DNA from: Byssochlamys sp. IMV 00236
Taxonomy: Eukaryota > Ascomycota > Eurotiomycetes > Eurotiales > Thermoascaceae
Length of the DNA: 64,000 nt
Assembly (NCBI GenBank): GCA_001931875.2
Contig: MSJH02000482.1
Coordinates: 1 to 64,000 of the forward strand
Direction of reading: 5' to 3'
Of the stretch, positions 44,837 to 57,053 are shown one piece after another; the first letter of the stretch is position 1, and every line of letters starts with the position of its first letter. The position numbers and the translations under genes are program-made. Under the pieces are notes generated by a model. It was not told the origin of the DNA. It made no database searches and saw only the letters and a list, made by a program, of their open reading frames with translations.

Positions 44837-47800
44837 ATGGCGCCTATCAAGCGCAAGGGCAATTCTGGCCCGGAAACGGCTGCCCGTCAGCCCCAGAAAC
44901 GGGCGAGAGTTGGCGATGATGAGCAGAAGAAAGATCAAAAGAAGCAGAATGTCAAAGCTTCAGAGAAGCGGACGGAGGAACAGCCGCCCAAGCCAAAGGC
45001 TTCCGAATTGTCCATTCTGCGCGACGATGAGCCAACATTTCCCCGTGGTGGTGCCAGCGTTCTTACGCCCTTAGAACGGAAACAGATTCAGATCCAAGCC
45101 ACAAGGGATGTGCTCTTCGAGCAGAAAGGAGGCAAGCCCTCGACCTTCGATGAGGATGATGAAGATGTTGCAATGGAGGATTCTGGTGAAGCTGCAACTG
45201 CAACCAAGAAGAAATCTCGGAAGAGCAAGACAAAAAGCAAGAAGTCGGAAACACAAACCGACGATAAGCAGGCCGTCAAGATCGAGTCACTCAGCTTCAA
45301 GGTGAGATCTGATTATCTTTCTCCAATCGTCCTTGTTTATGGACTAATTCGTCTAGCGTATTGTACCTGGATCCATGATTCTAGGTCAGGTCTCGAGCGT
45401 AAATGCAAACGATATCGGTCTCGCTCTGCCGAACAACCTGACTGGTTATGCCCCTCTGACTGCCATTTCCCGAACGCTAGACCGAAAGATTGAGAACTTG
45501 CTCAAGGAAGATGCAAGTGAAGAGGAGGAGGAAGAAGACGATGAAGATACGGTGGACTTGAGAGCATACTTCCGTTTGGGGCAATACCTCCGGGCATATG
45601 TCACTTCTGCTGCAAGCGGGGCTGATACTTCTACCAAGAACAAAAAGAAGATCGAGTTGTCTGTTGATCCAAGACAGGCGAATTCCGGTCTTTCCAAGTC
45701 CGACCTGGTTGTGAATACGGTGGTCCAAGCTTCAGTCGTGAGCGTGGAAGATCATGGTCTCGTAATGGACCTGGGTATCGAGGGTGCCGACATCAAGGGT
45801 TTCATGTCGTCCAAGGAGGTTGACCCGGAAGTCGAATACTCGAGCATCAAAGAGGGTGCTGTCTTTTTGTGCGTTGTCACTGGCCACAACGCCAGTGGAA
45901 ATGTTGTGAAGCTGTCTGGCAATCTTCAAACTGCAGGCTCAATAAAAAAGGCCCACTACCTGAGCTCGGCGCCCACAATAAACTCCTTCCTGCCAGGGAC
46001 TGCTGCGGAGATCCTTCTTACGGATGTGTCTGAGAACGGAATGATTGGAAAGATCATGGGAGTGCTAGACGCTACAGTCGACCTGGTACATTCCGGTGCG
46101 AACTCGGGGAAGGAAGACTTGACAAAGAAATTCCACACAGGTGCCAAGATCAAGGGTCGTCTTCTCTCAACCTTCCCAGCTGCGGAGCCGTTCAAACTGG
46201 GCTTCTCCATCCTGGACCATGTCCTCAAGTTCGCTACTACTGGTCGTGGCTCCAGTCCAACGAAGGATGGGCCCGCGATCTCTGCGGTCATCCCCGAAAC
46301 GAAAGTTGTCAAGGTGGAACCCGGTCTCGGAGTATACGTTGAACTTGGGTCATCCAAGAATCTTGGTTTCGTACACATCTCCAAGCTCTCAGATGGCAAG
46401 GTGGAGAGTATATCTGCCGAGCAGGGCCCTTTCAGAGTCGGTTCTACGCACGAAGCGAGAGTTGTTGGTTACAATTCATTGGATAATCTCTATCTCCTTT
46501 CTTTCGAAAGAACCGTCATCGACCAGCCGTTCCTCCGTCTTGAAGATGTGACTGTCGGTGCCGTTGTGAAGGGAAAGATCGAGAAGCTGCTTATCGGTCC
46601 CACCGGTATCGACGGCTTAATTGTGTCCCTAGCGGACGGTATCAGCGGTCTCGTACCGTCCATGCACTTTGCCGACGCACAGCTGCAGCATCCCGAAAAG
46701 AAGTTCCGAGAAGGCATGACGGTTTCCGTGAGGATTCTCTCCGTTAACCTGGAGAGACGTCAGATCAGGTTGACTCTGAAAAAGAGTCTCTTGAACAGCG
46801 AGTCAGCGATCTGGAAAGACTACGGTGATATTGTTCCAGGCGCCCAGTCTCCAGGAACCATCGTCAGTATCCAGTCCCATGGTGCCGTCGTGCAGTTCTA
46901 CGGCTCCGTCCGTGGTTTCCTTCCTGTCTCGGAGATGAGCGAAGCTTATATCAAGGATCCTTCGCAACACTTCAGACAAGGCCAGGTAGTCAACGTTCAC
47001 GCTCTCAGTGTGGATGCAGCTCTTGGGAAATTGGCTGTCTCTTGCAAGGACCCGACGACGTCCTCTGACAGCTACAGGAAAGCTTTTGAAGATCTCCATC
47101 CTGGGCACCTTGTAACGGGTACCGTGTTCGAAAAATCTAACGATGACATGCTTCTGAAGCTGGAGGACTCTGGTCTTATTGCCCGCTTGGAGGCACAGCA
47201 TCTGGTTGACGGCTCCATCTCAAAACAGAGTTCTGCTCTTTCCAAAGTTAGGGTTGGCCAGAAACTGAACGACTTGCTTGTCTTGGATATACAGAGAGCA
47301 CACCGTCTGATCAAGGTGACAAGCAAGCCTAGCCTGAAGAAAGCTCTGAAGGAGGGATCCCTACCCGGGAAATTCGAAGACATTCAAGAAGGTGCACAAG
47401 TCACCGGTTTCGTCAGAAATATCACTCCAGATGGCGTTTTTGTCGAATTCCTCGGCGGTCTCACCGGACTCATTCCAAAACGCCTTGTGAACGATGAGCG
47501 TGTCAACACAGTGGATTTCGGAATGATCAAATCAGAGCCAATCTCTGCTACTGTTCATTCGATTGATCCTGACTTGCGGAGGTTCATATTGAGTATGAAA
47601 CCTAGCGAAGCTACCCGTGCGGTTCCAAAAGAGCGGAAAGAAAAGGGACCTACTCGTTCTGAGGATGTTACAAACCCTGTTGATGGTGATATCAAGACTG
47701 TATCGGACTTCACTGATGGACGGATCACGAAGTGCAAGATCGTTTCTATCAAGGAAACACAGATCAACGTCCAACTGGCAGATAACATCCAAGGACGGAT

Positions 47801-50403
47801 CGATGTCTCTGAGGTTTTCGATAAGTGGGAGGATATCAAGGACCGTAAACGCCCTCTCCGCTTCTTCCGTGTGAAGCAAGAGTTGCCTGTAAAGGTCCTG
47901 GGCATTCATGATGCTCGCAGTCACAAGTTCTTGCCTATCAGTCATCGTACTGGCAAGTTCCCAGTCTTTGAGCTCTCTGCGAAAGAGAGCTTCCTGAAGG
48001 CCGAAGATGCGACTCCGCTGAGCCTCGACCAGGTCAAGGTTGGGTCTTCTTGGTTGGGTTTCATCAACAATATTGTTGAAGATTGCCTCTGGGTGAATCT
48101 GTCGCCTAATGTCCGTGGCAGGCTGCGTGCCATCGATCTCACTGACGATCTGTCTCTCTTGGCCGATATTGAGAAACACTTCCCCGTTGGCTCTGCGTTG
48201 AAAGTCAACGTCACTGCCGTCGACCTTGAAAAGGGTCGCCTCGACCTTTCCGCTAAGCAGAACTCGGGTCAGCTAGACTTGGCTAAGTTGTCTGGTAACG
48301 TCCTCCCTGGACGCGTCACGAAGGTCTCTGAGAAGCAAGTCATCATGCAACTCAGTGACACTGTTGTTGGTGTCGTTTCCTTGATCGATATGGCAGACGA
48401 TTATTCCAAGGTCAACACCGCAATGTACAACAAGAACGACGTCCTTCGTGCCTATGTTATTGGAGTAGATGCCAACAAAAAGGTGGCGCTCTCCCTGCGG
48501 CCTTCGAAAGTTCTCAGCTCGTCTCTTCCTGTTCAGGATCCCGAGATAACGTCATTGAAGCAGCTCAAGTTGAATGACATTGTTCGCGGTTTCGTACGAA
48601 AAGTTGCTGACAATGGGCTGTTTGTGACTCTTGGGCATGGTATCACAGCCTACGTTCGCGTATCTGACCTGTCAGATTCCTATCTCAAAGAGTGGAAGGA
48701 TGAGTTCCAGACAGACCAGCTCGTAAAGGGAAGAGTCATTCTCGTGGACCCGGAAAACAACAGAGTGCATCTGAGTTTGAAGGAGTCTGTTCTTGATCCT
48801 AACTATAAGACTCCTATCACCATCCGCGATCTGAAGCCAGGTCAGATTGTGACCGGAAAGGTGCGGAAGGTTGAAGAATTTGGTGCTTTCATCGTTGTAG
48901 ACGGCTCCGCAAACGTGAGTGGTCTCTGTCACCGCAGCGAGATGGCCGATCGGAAGGTCGAGGATGCCAGAAAACTTTTCGAAGAGGGGGACGTTGTAAA
49001 AGCCAAGGTCCTCAAGGTTGATCAAAAGAAGGAAAGGATCTCGTTCGGACTGAAAGCATCTTACTTCGGAGAACAGGAGGACGATGAAGCTAGTGACGAA
49101 GAAGAAGACAGTGAGGACGGCATCAGCATCGATGGCTCGGGAGGAGTAGATATCGAGATGGATGAAGACGAGAGCGACGAGGATCACGACGTCTCTATGG
49201 GTGGTATCGAGCTGGAGGACGCCAGCGAGAGTGATGAGAGTGCAGACGAACAATCACCTGCTACTGAAAAGGACGGCTCTGGACTTGGTGGTTCCGGTGG
49301 TTTGGGCGACAGTGGCTTCGATTGGAGTGGCAACCTCGATGGGGAGGATGAGAAGACAGCCCCATCAGACTCCGGCGACGACCAGGCCACGAAGAAAAAG
49401 AAGAAGAACCGTAGGCCGGAAATCCAGGTCGACCGCACCGGAGAGCTGGATGCTCGTGGCCCGCAGACTGTGGCTGACTATGAGCGTCTGTTGCTCGGAG
49501 ATCCTGATTCGTCGCTGTTGTGGCTCCAATATATGGCATACCAGATCGAATTGGGCGAAGTCGAGAAGGCGCGAGAGATCGCAGAGCGTGCCCTACGATC
49601 CATCAGCATTGGCCAGGACACTGAGAAACTAAACGTCTGGGTAGCGCTGCTGAACTTGGAGAACACGTACGGCAACGATGACACTCTCGAAGAGGTCTTC
49701 ACGCGGGCGTGCCAGTACAATGACAGCCAGGATATCTACGAGCGCATGATCAGTATCTACATCCAGTCCGGAAAGAATGATGTAAGTTCCCTTTGTCTTT
49801 GACACTTTGCTCCGTCAAGCAGTAACTGACCAAATATCCGCATTACAGAAAGCCGATGAACTCTTCCAGACTGCCTTCAAGAAGAAGGTCTTCCAGTCCG
49901 CTGTTAACTACCATAATTATGCCAACTTCCTCTTCGACACCATGGCTGCGCCAGAGCGTGGTCGCGCCCTGCTTCCTCGTGCCCTCCAGGCTCTTCCCTC
50001 CCACACTCACGTCGATATCACATCCAAGTTTGGCCAGCTCGAGTTCCGTTCACCCAACGGAGACGTGGAGCGTGGTCGTACCGTGTTCGAAGGTCTCCTG
50101 TCCTCGTTCCCGAAGCGTGCTGACATTTGGAACGTCCTTCTGGATTTGGAAATCAAGGCCGGTGATCAAGAGCAAGTGCGAAGACTGTTCGAACGAGTAC
50201 TCGGAACACGCAGCACCAAGAAAGGCGCTGCTGCTGCTCCAGCTGAAGGAAGCAAGAAACTCAAACCCAAGCAGGCCCGGTTCTTCTTCAAGAAATGGCT
50301 CGCCTTTGAGGAGAAGCTGGCCGAGGAACGCGGCAATGAAAAGATGGTTGAGGAGGTCAAGGCAAGAGCTGCGGAGTACGTCAAGTCTCTGCAGCAGGAA
50401 TAA
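44837..50403 (+). CDS. RRP5: rRNA biogenesis protein RRP5 (1814 aa, 3 exons)
   Basis: Exons are 44837-45301, 45357-49781 and 49849-50403, with introns of 55 and 67 bp in phase 0. The total of 1814 aa is close to the yeast protein's 1729. Rrp5 is a nucleolar factor needed for early cleavages leading to both 18S and 5.8S rRNA and binds pre-rRNA through S1 domains. Residues 1-155 are basic and Lys-rich. From about 156 to 1395 there is a string of about a dozen S1 repeats, each near 80-90 residues; clear examples are RIVPGSMILGQVSSVN, GAVVKGKIEKL, LKPGQIVTGKVRKVEEFGAF and VSGLCHRSEMADRKVED. An acidic linker follows (about 1397-1500). The C-terminal 290 residues are HAT/TPR-like repeats (LLWLQYMAYQIELGEVEKAR; ADIWNVLLDLEIKAG). 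All key regions are present. Confidence 0.95.
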
Positions 50404-50916
50404 ATCCTTGTACAGTTGTGAATTTGCCGCGTCACGCAAGATACAAAAGTTTCTGGGTCTAGATGCACATGGGTGTTGTGGAGCTGGGATTGAATATATT
50501 GTCTTTTTCATAACAGTGTTATATAGACATTTGTCTGATTTAAATGAGATACCATCCATCTACTATCTTGACAGAATTTTCTTTCACTTGTTCTTCGGTG
50601 CAATGTCGTAGTTACTGTACATTAGACGTATCTCTAGAAAAGGAAGTATCCCAGGGACCGGGGCGATACTTGCATTATGAGTAGTACTATTCACGCGCGA
50701 CAGCTATTTTCGAGATTCCATGGTTATATGTACACCATACCGCAGATCCAGGAAATCTCTAAATCAGATGGATCATAGAAGTTTCCCCTAACGCCCTTGG
50801 CCCCGTGAAATGAGAACCGTATTTCCATTATACCAGAATGCTATACGACAGAAACCAGAGAAGTTTTAGATCGCTGAAATTCGTGGAGGGAAGGGAGAAC
50901 TCTTTCCCCCCTGGTA
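50404..50916. other. Convergent intergenic RRP5/CCDC137-like
   Basis: About 510 bp between two gene 3' ends; no supported feature. Confidence 0.4.
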
Positions 50917-52026
50917 TCATGAGCCCTGCTGCCTCTTCTCGGCCATGAGCCTTCGGTACTCCTCCACAATACTTTTACGCTCACCGGCCAGCTCTTCTCT
51001 TCTTCGAAGACTTCCGGCCGCATTAGGCACGTTAGCGACATCGACTCGCGCACCTCCTCGCACCTTGAACACCTCTCGTGGCTTTATCAGCTGCGGCGGC
51101 GCCTGTACCACCTCCAAGGGGTTGGCGGGTCTTGAGGCACGATCTCGTTCCTTCAGCTTCTCCCATGGGTCGTCGTCGTCGTCATCATCAATGTCAGAGT
51201 CTAGTCCATTCTTGCCCTTCTTCTTTTTCTTGGATTTATTTCCCTTCTTCTTCGCCTTATTCTTGCCCGCCTCAGCCTCCCACTCTTTCCACAGATCCAA
51301 CTGCTCCTCCATCTCTGCCTCTCGCTCCTCACGTTCTTCTTGCTCTCGTTCTCGGATCTTTGCCTCTTCCTCTCTCCATCCCTTCTGTAGTCGTCGTAGA
51401 TGCTTCTCATGCTTCGTCTGCCGTGTCTCCCTCAACTTCGGCAACTCTCCAGAGGCCGGATTTCTCGATTTACTGATCCCAGACAGTGGCAGCGCCATAT
51501 TAACCCGCGCAGAGTAATCCGACAATTTCTCACCCGGCAAAATCTTCGGGATTGCAGGATTGTCTTTCGAAGACGCCGACACTTGGGCCTTTTTCGCAGC
51601 CTTCTCGTTATTATCATCGCCTGCGCCATCCCGTTTGCGCTTCTTGGTTTTTGACCCATCGTCCAACCCGGATGGCATCCGGCCCGACTTCTGTAGCTGC
51701 ATTAACCGCGCAAATGCCTTGGGTGTGTCGTCCACGAGGCCACCACCAGCTCGTGACTTTTTCTTCTTATTTGTAGCAGCCCCATTCGCGCCATCGGTGT
51801 TCTTCTTATTTTTGTTGTCATTCTTATTCTTATTCTTATTCTTCAGTTCCGCTTCGCGCACGGGAAGAGGCTTTGCGATCGTGGAGGGCGGGAGGTCATA
51901 GGCTCTGTCGAATTTTTTTTAAAACGGTTAGAAAAAAGCCCATCCCATACCTCATGTAAATAACATCGATAGTAAAGAAAGAACTTACGACTCATCATTC
52001 TTCCGTCTCTTATGCTTGTGAGGCAT
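50917..52026 (-). CDS. Basic coiled-coil protein, CCDC137-like, probably nucleolar (341 aa, 2 exons)
   Basis: Exons are 52026-51989 and 51904-50917. The 84-bp intron (GTAAGT..CAG) splits the 13th codon, giving 341 aa. The start MPHKHKRRKNDES is highly basic, followed by AYDLPPSTIAKPLP. Four blocks run in the same order as in animal CCDC137: a short helix FARLMQLQKSGRMP; IPKILPGEKLSDYSARVNMAL; a charged coiled coil (KHEKHLRRLQKGWREEEAK) with KNKAKKKGNKSKKKKK; then VVQAPPQLIKPREVF and the closing helix RKSIVEEYRRLMAEKRQQ. CCDC137 localises to nucleoli and chromosome periphery in animals. The relation rests on motif order and is an inference. A stretch of Asn/Lys repeats at about residues 36-50 is low complexity. 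Confidence 0.72.
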
Positions 52027-54991
52027 TTTGGGCGAAAAAAAAAAACCACCTCAAATAGTGGTTGCTGCGCTGGTGGTGGTTGGCGTTTTCAAGCGGACGG
52101 AGATTGAACTTTGCCCTTTTTTTTTCTCTGCTTTGCTTGAAACTTCTCCGGGGCGATCTGATAAGATCCCGGGGCTTATCGGCCCCAGACAAAGAGAACA
52201 GTCGCCAGTGCCGCTGAGAAGAAGTTAAGTCTATTCGAATGGGTTCTGGGTCATTTTACTAGTTGAATTGTCCTGGTTGGTTTATTTTAATTTAAAATTT
52301 TTTTTTTAGAGGATCTGCCTTTCTATCGTTCATGTCAATGGATAGAACCATTGCCCTTTAGATACCTAATTATATGGCCTTTACACAAGTTGAACAGTGA
52401 TGAAAAGAAGCTACTTGCAAGACTGATCACTTTGAGAGAAAAGCTTAGCGTTAGTTGAATGTTGCCGAATTTTCATGAACGAGCCTGCGATGTGGCATGG
52501 AAGCTTGGTTCGAACTATATTCGCTAGGTATGTACTGTAACTAATCGAAAAAAAAAAAAAGAACTCATGTAACTAGTTTCAATTAATTGATCAAATATAG
52601 CATATTCGATGCCAGAAATCATGCATCCAGGTTAACTGGCAAACAACATAAGTAATAGTACATAGCATTGCGAAGTTTCAAAGAAAAAAATCTCTATATT
52701 TACGAGCCGGAAAGAAACTCCAGATTAGTATACATGTCCCGGGTCAGTTGATTATAACCAGACGCCCATCCCATTTCCCGACCGTTCCGCGCGGATAGAT
52801 AGATAGAAAAGAATCACTGATTGTCTTTGCTATCGGGCCGAAATGAACATTTTTTTCTCTCTGTCTTTTGGATTCCGGTGTCCGGATATCATTCGGCTTT
52901 GGTAGTGTATGCCATATTATTGGGGGTTGAATGTCAAAAAACCCGGAGAATCCGAGTCATACGTGTATGTGGAAAAGAACTCGATAGATTAAGTAGGGAT
53001 GAGGGGGGGAATTAGTGTCGTGGAGGGGTATTATTCGGAAAAAGAAGGCATTTATCTGCCAAGATGAAACTTTAAGCTCGGAACTTGCATCCAGCATGGA
53101 GAGGTGCTCGAAAAGTGATATGACATAGATATGGTATATTAATATTGTATAGGTACGTGAGATGAAAGACGGTCGCGTCTGTACTCTGCTCGATCTGAAC
53201 CAATGAGCATGAGAGTATGCTGCGAATCTTTAATATAGGATAGATAGAAGAAATCCTGTTCGTCTTCTCAAGAAGGCATTTTTATCGCGGCCACTGCTGT
53301 AACTATGTACTATGATCTGCGCTTCTTACCAGACCGGCGCTGGCTAGCCTAGCAGTTGTCTATTATGTCTACGTTCTTCGACTGACGTGAGTGAAAATGC
53401 TTACATTGCCGATCTCTCTTTTTTTACGTCAGTGGTTCGGATGTCGCAAGGTGTTCCCCGCGTAGTTGAATATGGGCCATGGCACGCGGGGAAGGGGATA
53501 CAAGATGAAGGCTAACAGTTCGTTATGGAGTTGATGGAGCGCTCATCATATCTCAAATTTGATCCAGGTATGACACTGTGACGGCTGAGACGCAGAGTTG
53601 GCATATCCTTTCCGTGTTGAGGCCATGATGGAAGTTCTTGTCTGTCCAAAATGCCTCGTTCTAGATAGTTTCTTTTTTTAGGTTCGAGATAGTGATCAGC
53701 AGAAAACTGCGTGGACGCTGGGGTAAGGCATGGACCCAGTGAGCAGAGGATTATTATTGCTCCATGAGTCCACCGAGGGGGAGACGATCCAGACGACCTC
53801 CGATATATGGTACATGTGAGATTTGAGAAGCGACAAAGAAGGGGAAGAGTGAACGGCCCTCTTCCCTTTTAGTAACTAGATAGATGTACCCAGTTTGGGG
53901 TCCTGTCAGACATAACGGCAACTATGACAGGGAAGAACCTTGAGCTCCAGTTCGCCATATATTATAGCCAGCTTTCGAACGAGTAAAGTATGGATTGCCG
54001 GGCTTTCTTCGGTATGAATGCCTATGTGAATCAAGAGATGGATGAATGTCACCACCGAATAAATTGCGGAAGCGGTGGCGCTCGCTAAGTACTGGGTCTG
54101 GACTCTGTGGTGAGGTTTTTGTTGGAACGCGAGCATGAGAAAGTACAGTACATAGTAGTAACTTAAATAATAATAATAATAATCATTATCGGGGTCGTAG
54201 TAGTTAGGCATAAATTATTATTATTATTGATTATCGTACAGTAGTTAGTCGTTATGTAGGTAGATATGTATAACTATAACCGATGCCGCTTTAGTCCCCA
54301 AATTGGTGTGGTCTTGAGCTGGATCTCTGTGATAACGATAGAAATATAGAACCATGATAATAATATAGTTCCGCGTGACTGAACGAGATTCTCAACAGCC
54401 TGTATGCCTTTTCATGCTGCACTGGGGATAGCGAACTCTGGCGCGTGTGTCAAGCGTTGGCTATCTCAAGTCGTGCTGGTGGACCAATCGACCAGGACGT
54501 CGGATGCGCGTGGCTCTAGCTGGGTCCGTGGGAACTTGTAAGTTATTCTGGCTCCACGCCAGACGCCCAGCTTATTCGCTTCGAACGATTATACCCGAAG
54601 GAGGGTACAGAAGCCCGTGGGCTCCAGTAGCCACGGTCCAAGGGAAAACACGGATCGCTGGCAACAGAAGAAGAGACGAGACGAGATGGCGGAGCTGTCA
54701 AGTCAAAAGGCGCCCCTGTTCCCCTCCCTTGACTCTCTCGAGATAGCAACGGGAAATTTGACTCCGGCGGCGTTCTGTCTGGTGCTCGCCACTTTGCCCT
54801 TGAGGATCTCGACCTACCTGGCCCGATGTCGCAAGCGTGTTGGCGAGTTTAAGTATACGTGAAAAGGCGCAGAAAGACTGGCGCTGGGGAATTAAAAGAT
54901 ATCAGAAAGACAGACCAGTGGAAGTACCAATACTTCCTTTTGGCCAAGCTTTTAGCTGCTCAGGAACGGGCGTCAGGGCAGCGAATCGACG
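52027..54991. other. 3 kb gene-poor stretch upstream of the AIM6-like gene
   Basis: The longest non-coding interval in the window. It is AT-rich with several A or T runs (for example 52548-52560) and triplet TAA/ATT tracts at about 54163-54183 and 54213-54227. Short frames (53906-54211; 54447-54862) are biased by these repeats and unrecognised. Part of 54600-54991 may be leader of the AIM6-like gene. Confidence 0.45.
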
Positions 54992-56553
54992 ATGTCGTCG
55001 TCCTGCCGGAGCTTCCGCTCCCCGGCTTATCATCATCATCATCATCATCATCATCAACCTCATCAGCATTACGATGACCAGAATACTTCCCCGCTCGACT
55101 TCTCCTCCTTCAGGCCAGGCCATGAGCAGGATGAAGAGGCTGTCGAGTTGCTCAAGTCGGACTTGCGATTCACAAACGACTCCATCTCTGAAATCGACCT
55201 AGAACGAGAGCATCACTCGGGACTGCTTCGGCCTCGATGGAGCACCCTCCGCACAGCGCTGACTCGGCTGCGATCGCGCTGGCATAACTCAGCAAATACT
55301 CATCGATTCCTGTCGGCCGACGAGTCGCGTCTGGGCCGTGCGCAGAAGCGATCGGTGAGATCCAAGAAGCTGCGGTGGCTGCTATATTCCATTATTGCCT
55401 TCCTCGCCATGCTGTAAGTACCGCGGAGGACCATAGCGGGGCTCAGGTTGCTAACTATCTACTTACTGCCAGGGGTCTCGTTCAATTCTTCGTTCTGGCC
55501 TGTGCCATCGTCGTGTCCTTCTTCCCCGACGAGTTAGAGCAGACAATTGGTGATTGGGGTCAGCCAGGCACCCCGACAGAAGGTTGGAGTCACTGGCCGA
55601 CGGATGCGACCAGGGAGATCGTGCCAGTGGGATGCCATTCGCATAATGACTACTGGAGAAAGGTCCCTCTGTTTTCGGCACTGCAGGCAGGTTGCATAGG
55701 CGTCGAAGCAGACGTGTGGCTGGCGGGAGATGAGCTCTATGTCGGTCATACCACGTCAGCCCTGACGGCCAACCGTACATTGAAGAGTCTCTATGTCAAC
55801 CCGCTCGTTGAGCTCTTGGAGAAGCAGAATCCGGTGACAAGCTTTCATCCGGCCAAGGATCAGCCTCTGAACGGGGTCTTTGACACTGATCCATCCCAGA
55901 CATTGATTCTCCTCATCGATTTAAAGACCGACGGACCCACCACATGGCCTCATGTGGTGTCGCAGTTATTGCCTCTGCGTGAGCGTGGCTATCTCACTTA
56001 CTTCAACGGCACGGACGTGGTGCAAGGTCCAGTCACTGTCGTGGGAACGGGTGATACCCCATTCAACCTGCTGACGGCTAACTCCACCTACCGTGACATA
56101 TTCTTCGATGCGCCGCTGGCTAAACTCGAAGATGAAGGTCCCCCAGAGATGGATCCTGAGGGTCGTCCACTACCCAGATCACCGGGTCCCAAGCGTCTAC
56201 CACACGGCTTTGGCCAGGGACATTCCGGTCTACCGAGCGACGTCAACCCGGACATTTTTGATCCCACCAACAGCTATTACGCTTCCGTTTCTTTCAAGAA
56301 GTCGATTGGGCTCCCCTGGCACTTTCACATTACACCCCGGCAGTTGGAGCGGATCAGAGCTCAGGTCCGTGGCGCCCATCGCCGCGGCTTGAAGGTACGA
56401 TACTGGGGATTGCCTAGCTGGCCCCGGAGCCTCCGAAACCATGTCTGGGGCGTCCTCATGCGAGAGGGCGTCGATATCTTGAACGTAGACGACCTAAAGA
56501 GCGCTACGAGGCGAGATTGGACTCGACGATCTTGGAGATGGTGGTTTGCTTGA
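54992..56553 (+). CDS. AIM6: AIM6-like membrane-anchored PI-PLC/GDPD-fold protein (500 aa, 2 exons)
   Basis: Exons are 54992-55413 and 55473-56553, with a 59-bp intron (GTAAGT..CAG); the total is 500 aa. The fold is the phosphodiesterase-like TIM barrel of the yeast Aim6 family. The catalytic-type block GCHSHNDYWRKVPLFSALQ is followed by GVEADVWL and LYVGHT, which carry the His, Glu/Asp and His of this superfamily. LLIDLKTDG is a further active-site strand. A single membrane segment spans the exon junction (YSIIAFLAMLGLVQFFVLACA), so the barrel probably lies on the far side of a membrane. The N-terminal 100 residues are acidic and disordered and include eight consecutive histidines (14-21) made by a CAT repeat. 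Yeast AIM6 is linked to mitochondrial inheritance by genetics only; the reaction is unknown. Confidence 0.85.
55029..55056. repeat. (ATC)9 trinucleotide repeat coding for poly-His
   Basis: Uninterrupted ATC/TCA/CAT triplets near the 5' end of the AIM6-like gene; in frame they give eight histidines. Confidence 0.9.
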
Positions 56554-57053
56554 TGATCTTCTATTGATGCTTATGGTTATATACCCTTTTCTGCTTGCCT
56601 TCGATTCACCAGGACGGTTTGGCCCGTATATATGCGATATGATTCACTCGATAAGCGATTCCATTATACATGCTTTTTGGGTGTGGCGTTTTATGAAAGA
56701 GAGGACTTTACATGGATATATGAATCTTTCTTCCAGACTTTCAATTCGTGTTCCTTCGGAGGTGCTTGTGTGGTGTTACATAGACTAAGTTCTAGACTGC
56801 TATATACCACTGCTGATTCTGCGTCGTTTGATAGCTCAGCCATTCTCGATTCATGCCCATATCATACTTACATTATCGTCCGCTAGACTGCATAGATATG
56901 ACAATCGATTATATGATTTACGTCCGTACTCAGGCCGCCTGTGGTTAATATTGCGGCATAATATAATATATATATAGGGTATCTATCGATTACTGGAATC
57001 GCATCAAACAACAGCATCCTCCTCTCAACGTCCAGATGAGTAGATCAGAAAGT
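56554..57053. other. Convergent intergenic AIM6-like/UreD
   Basis: 500 bp between two gene 3' ends; no supported feature. Confidence 0.4.

Noticed and set aside
47532..48179. Long antisense frames inside RRP5 (also 48672-49253)
   Set aside because: They are shadows of the highly codon-biased RRP5 coding strand and match no family.
52504..52520. GGTTCGAAC, a B-box-like sequence
   Set aside because: The flanking bases do not form a T stem, and no A box or acceptor stem is present, so it is not a tRNA.
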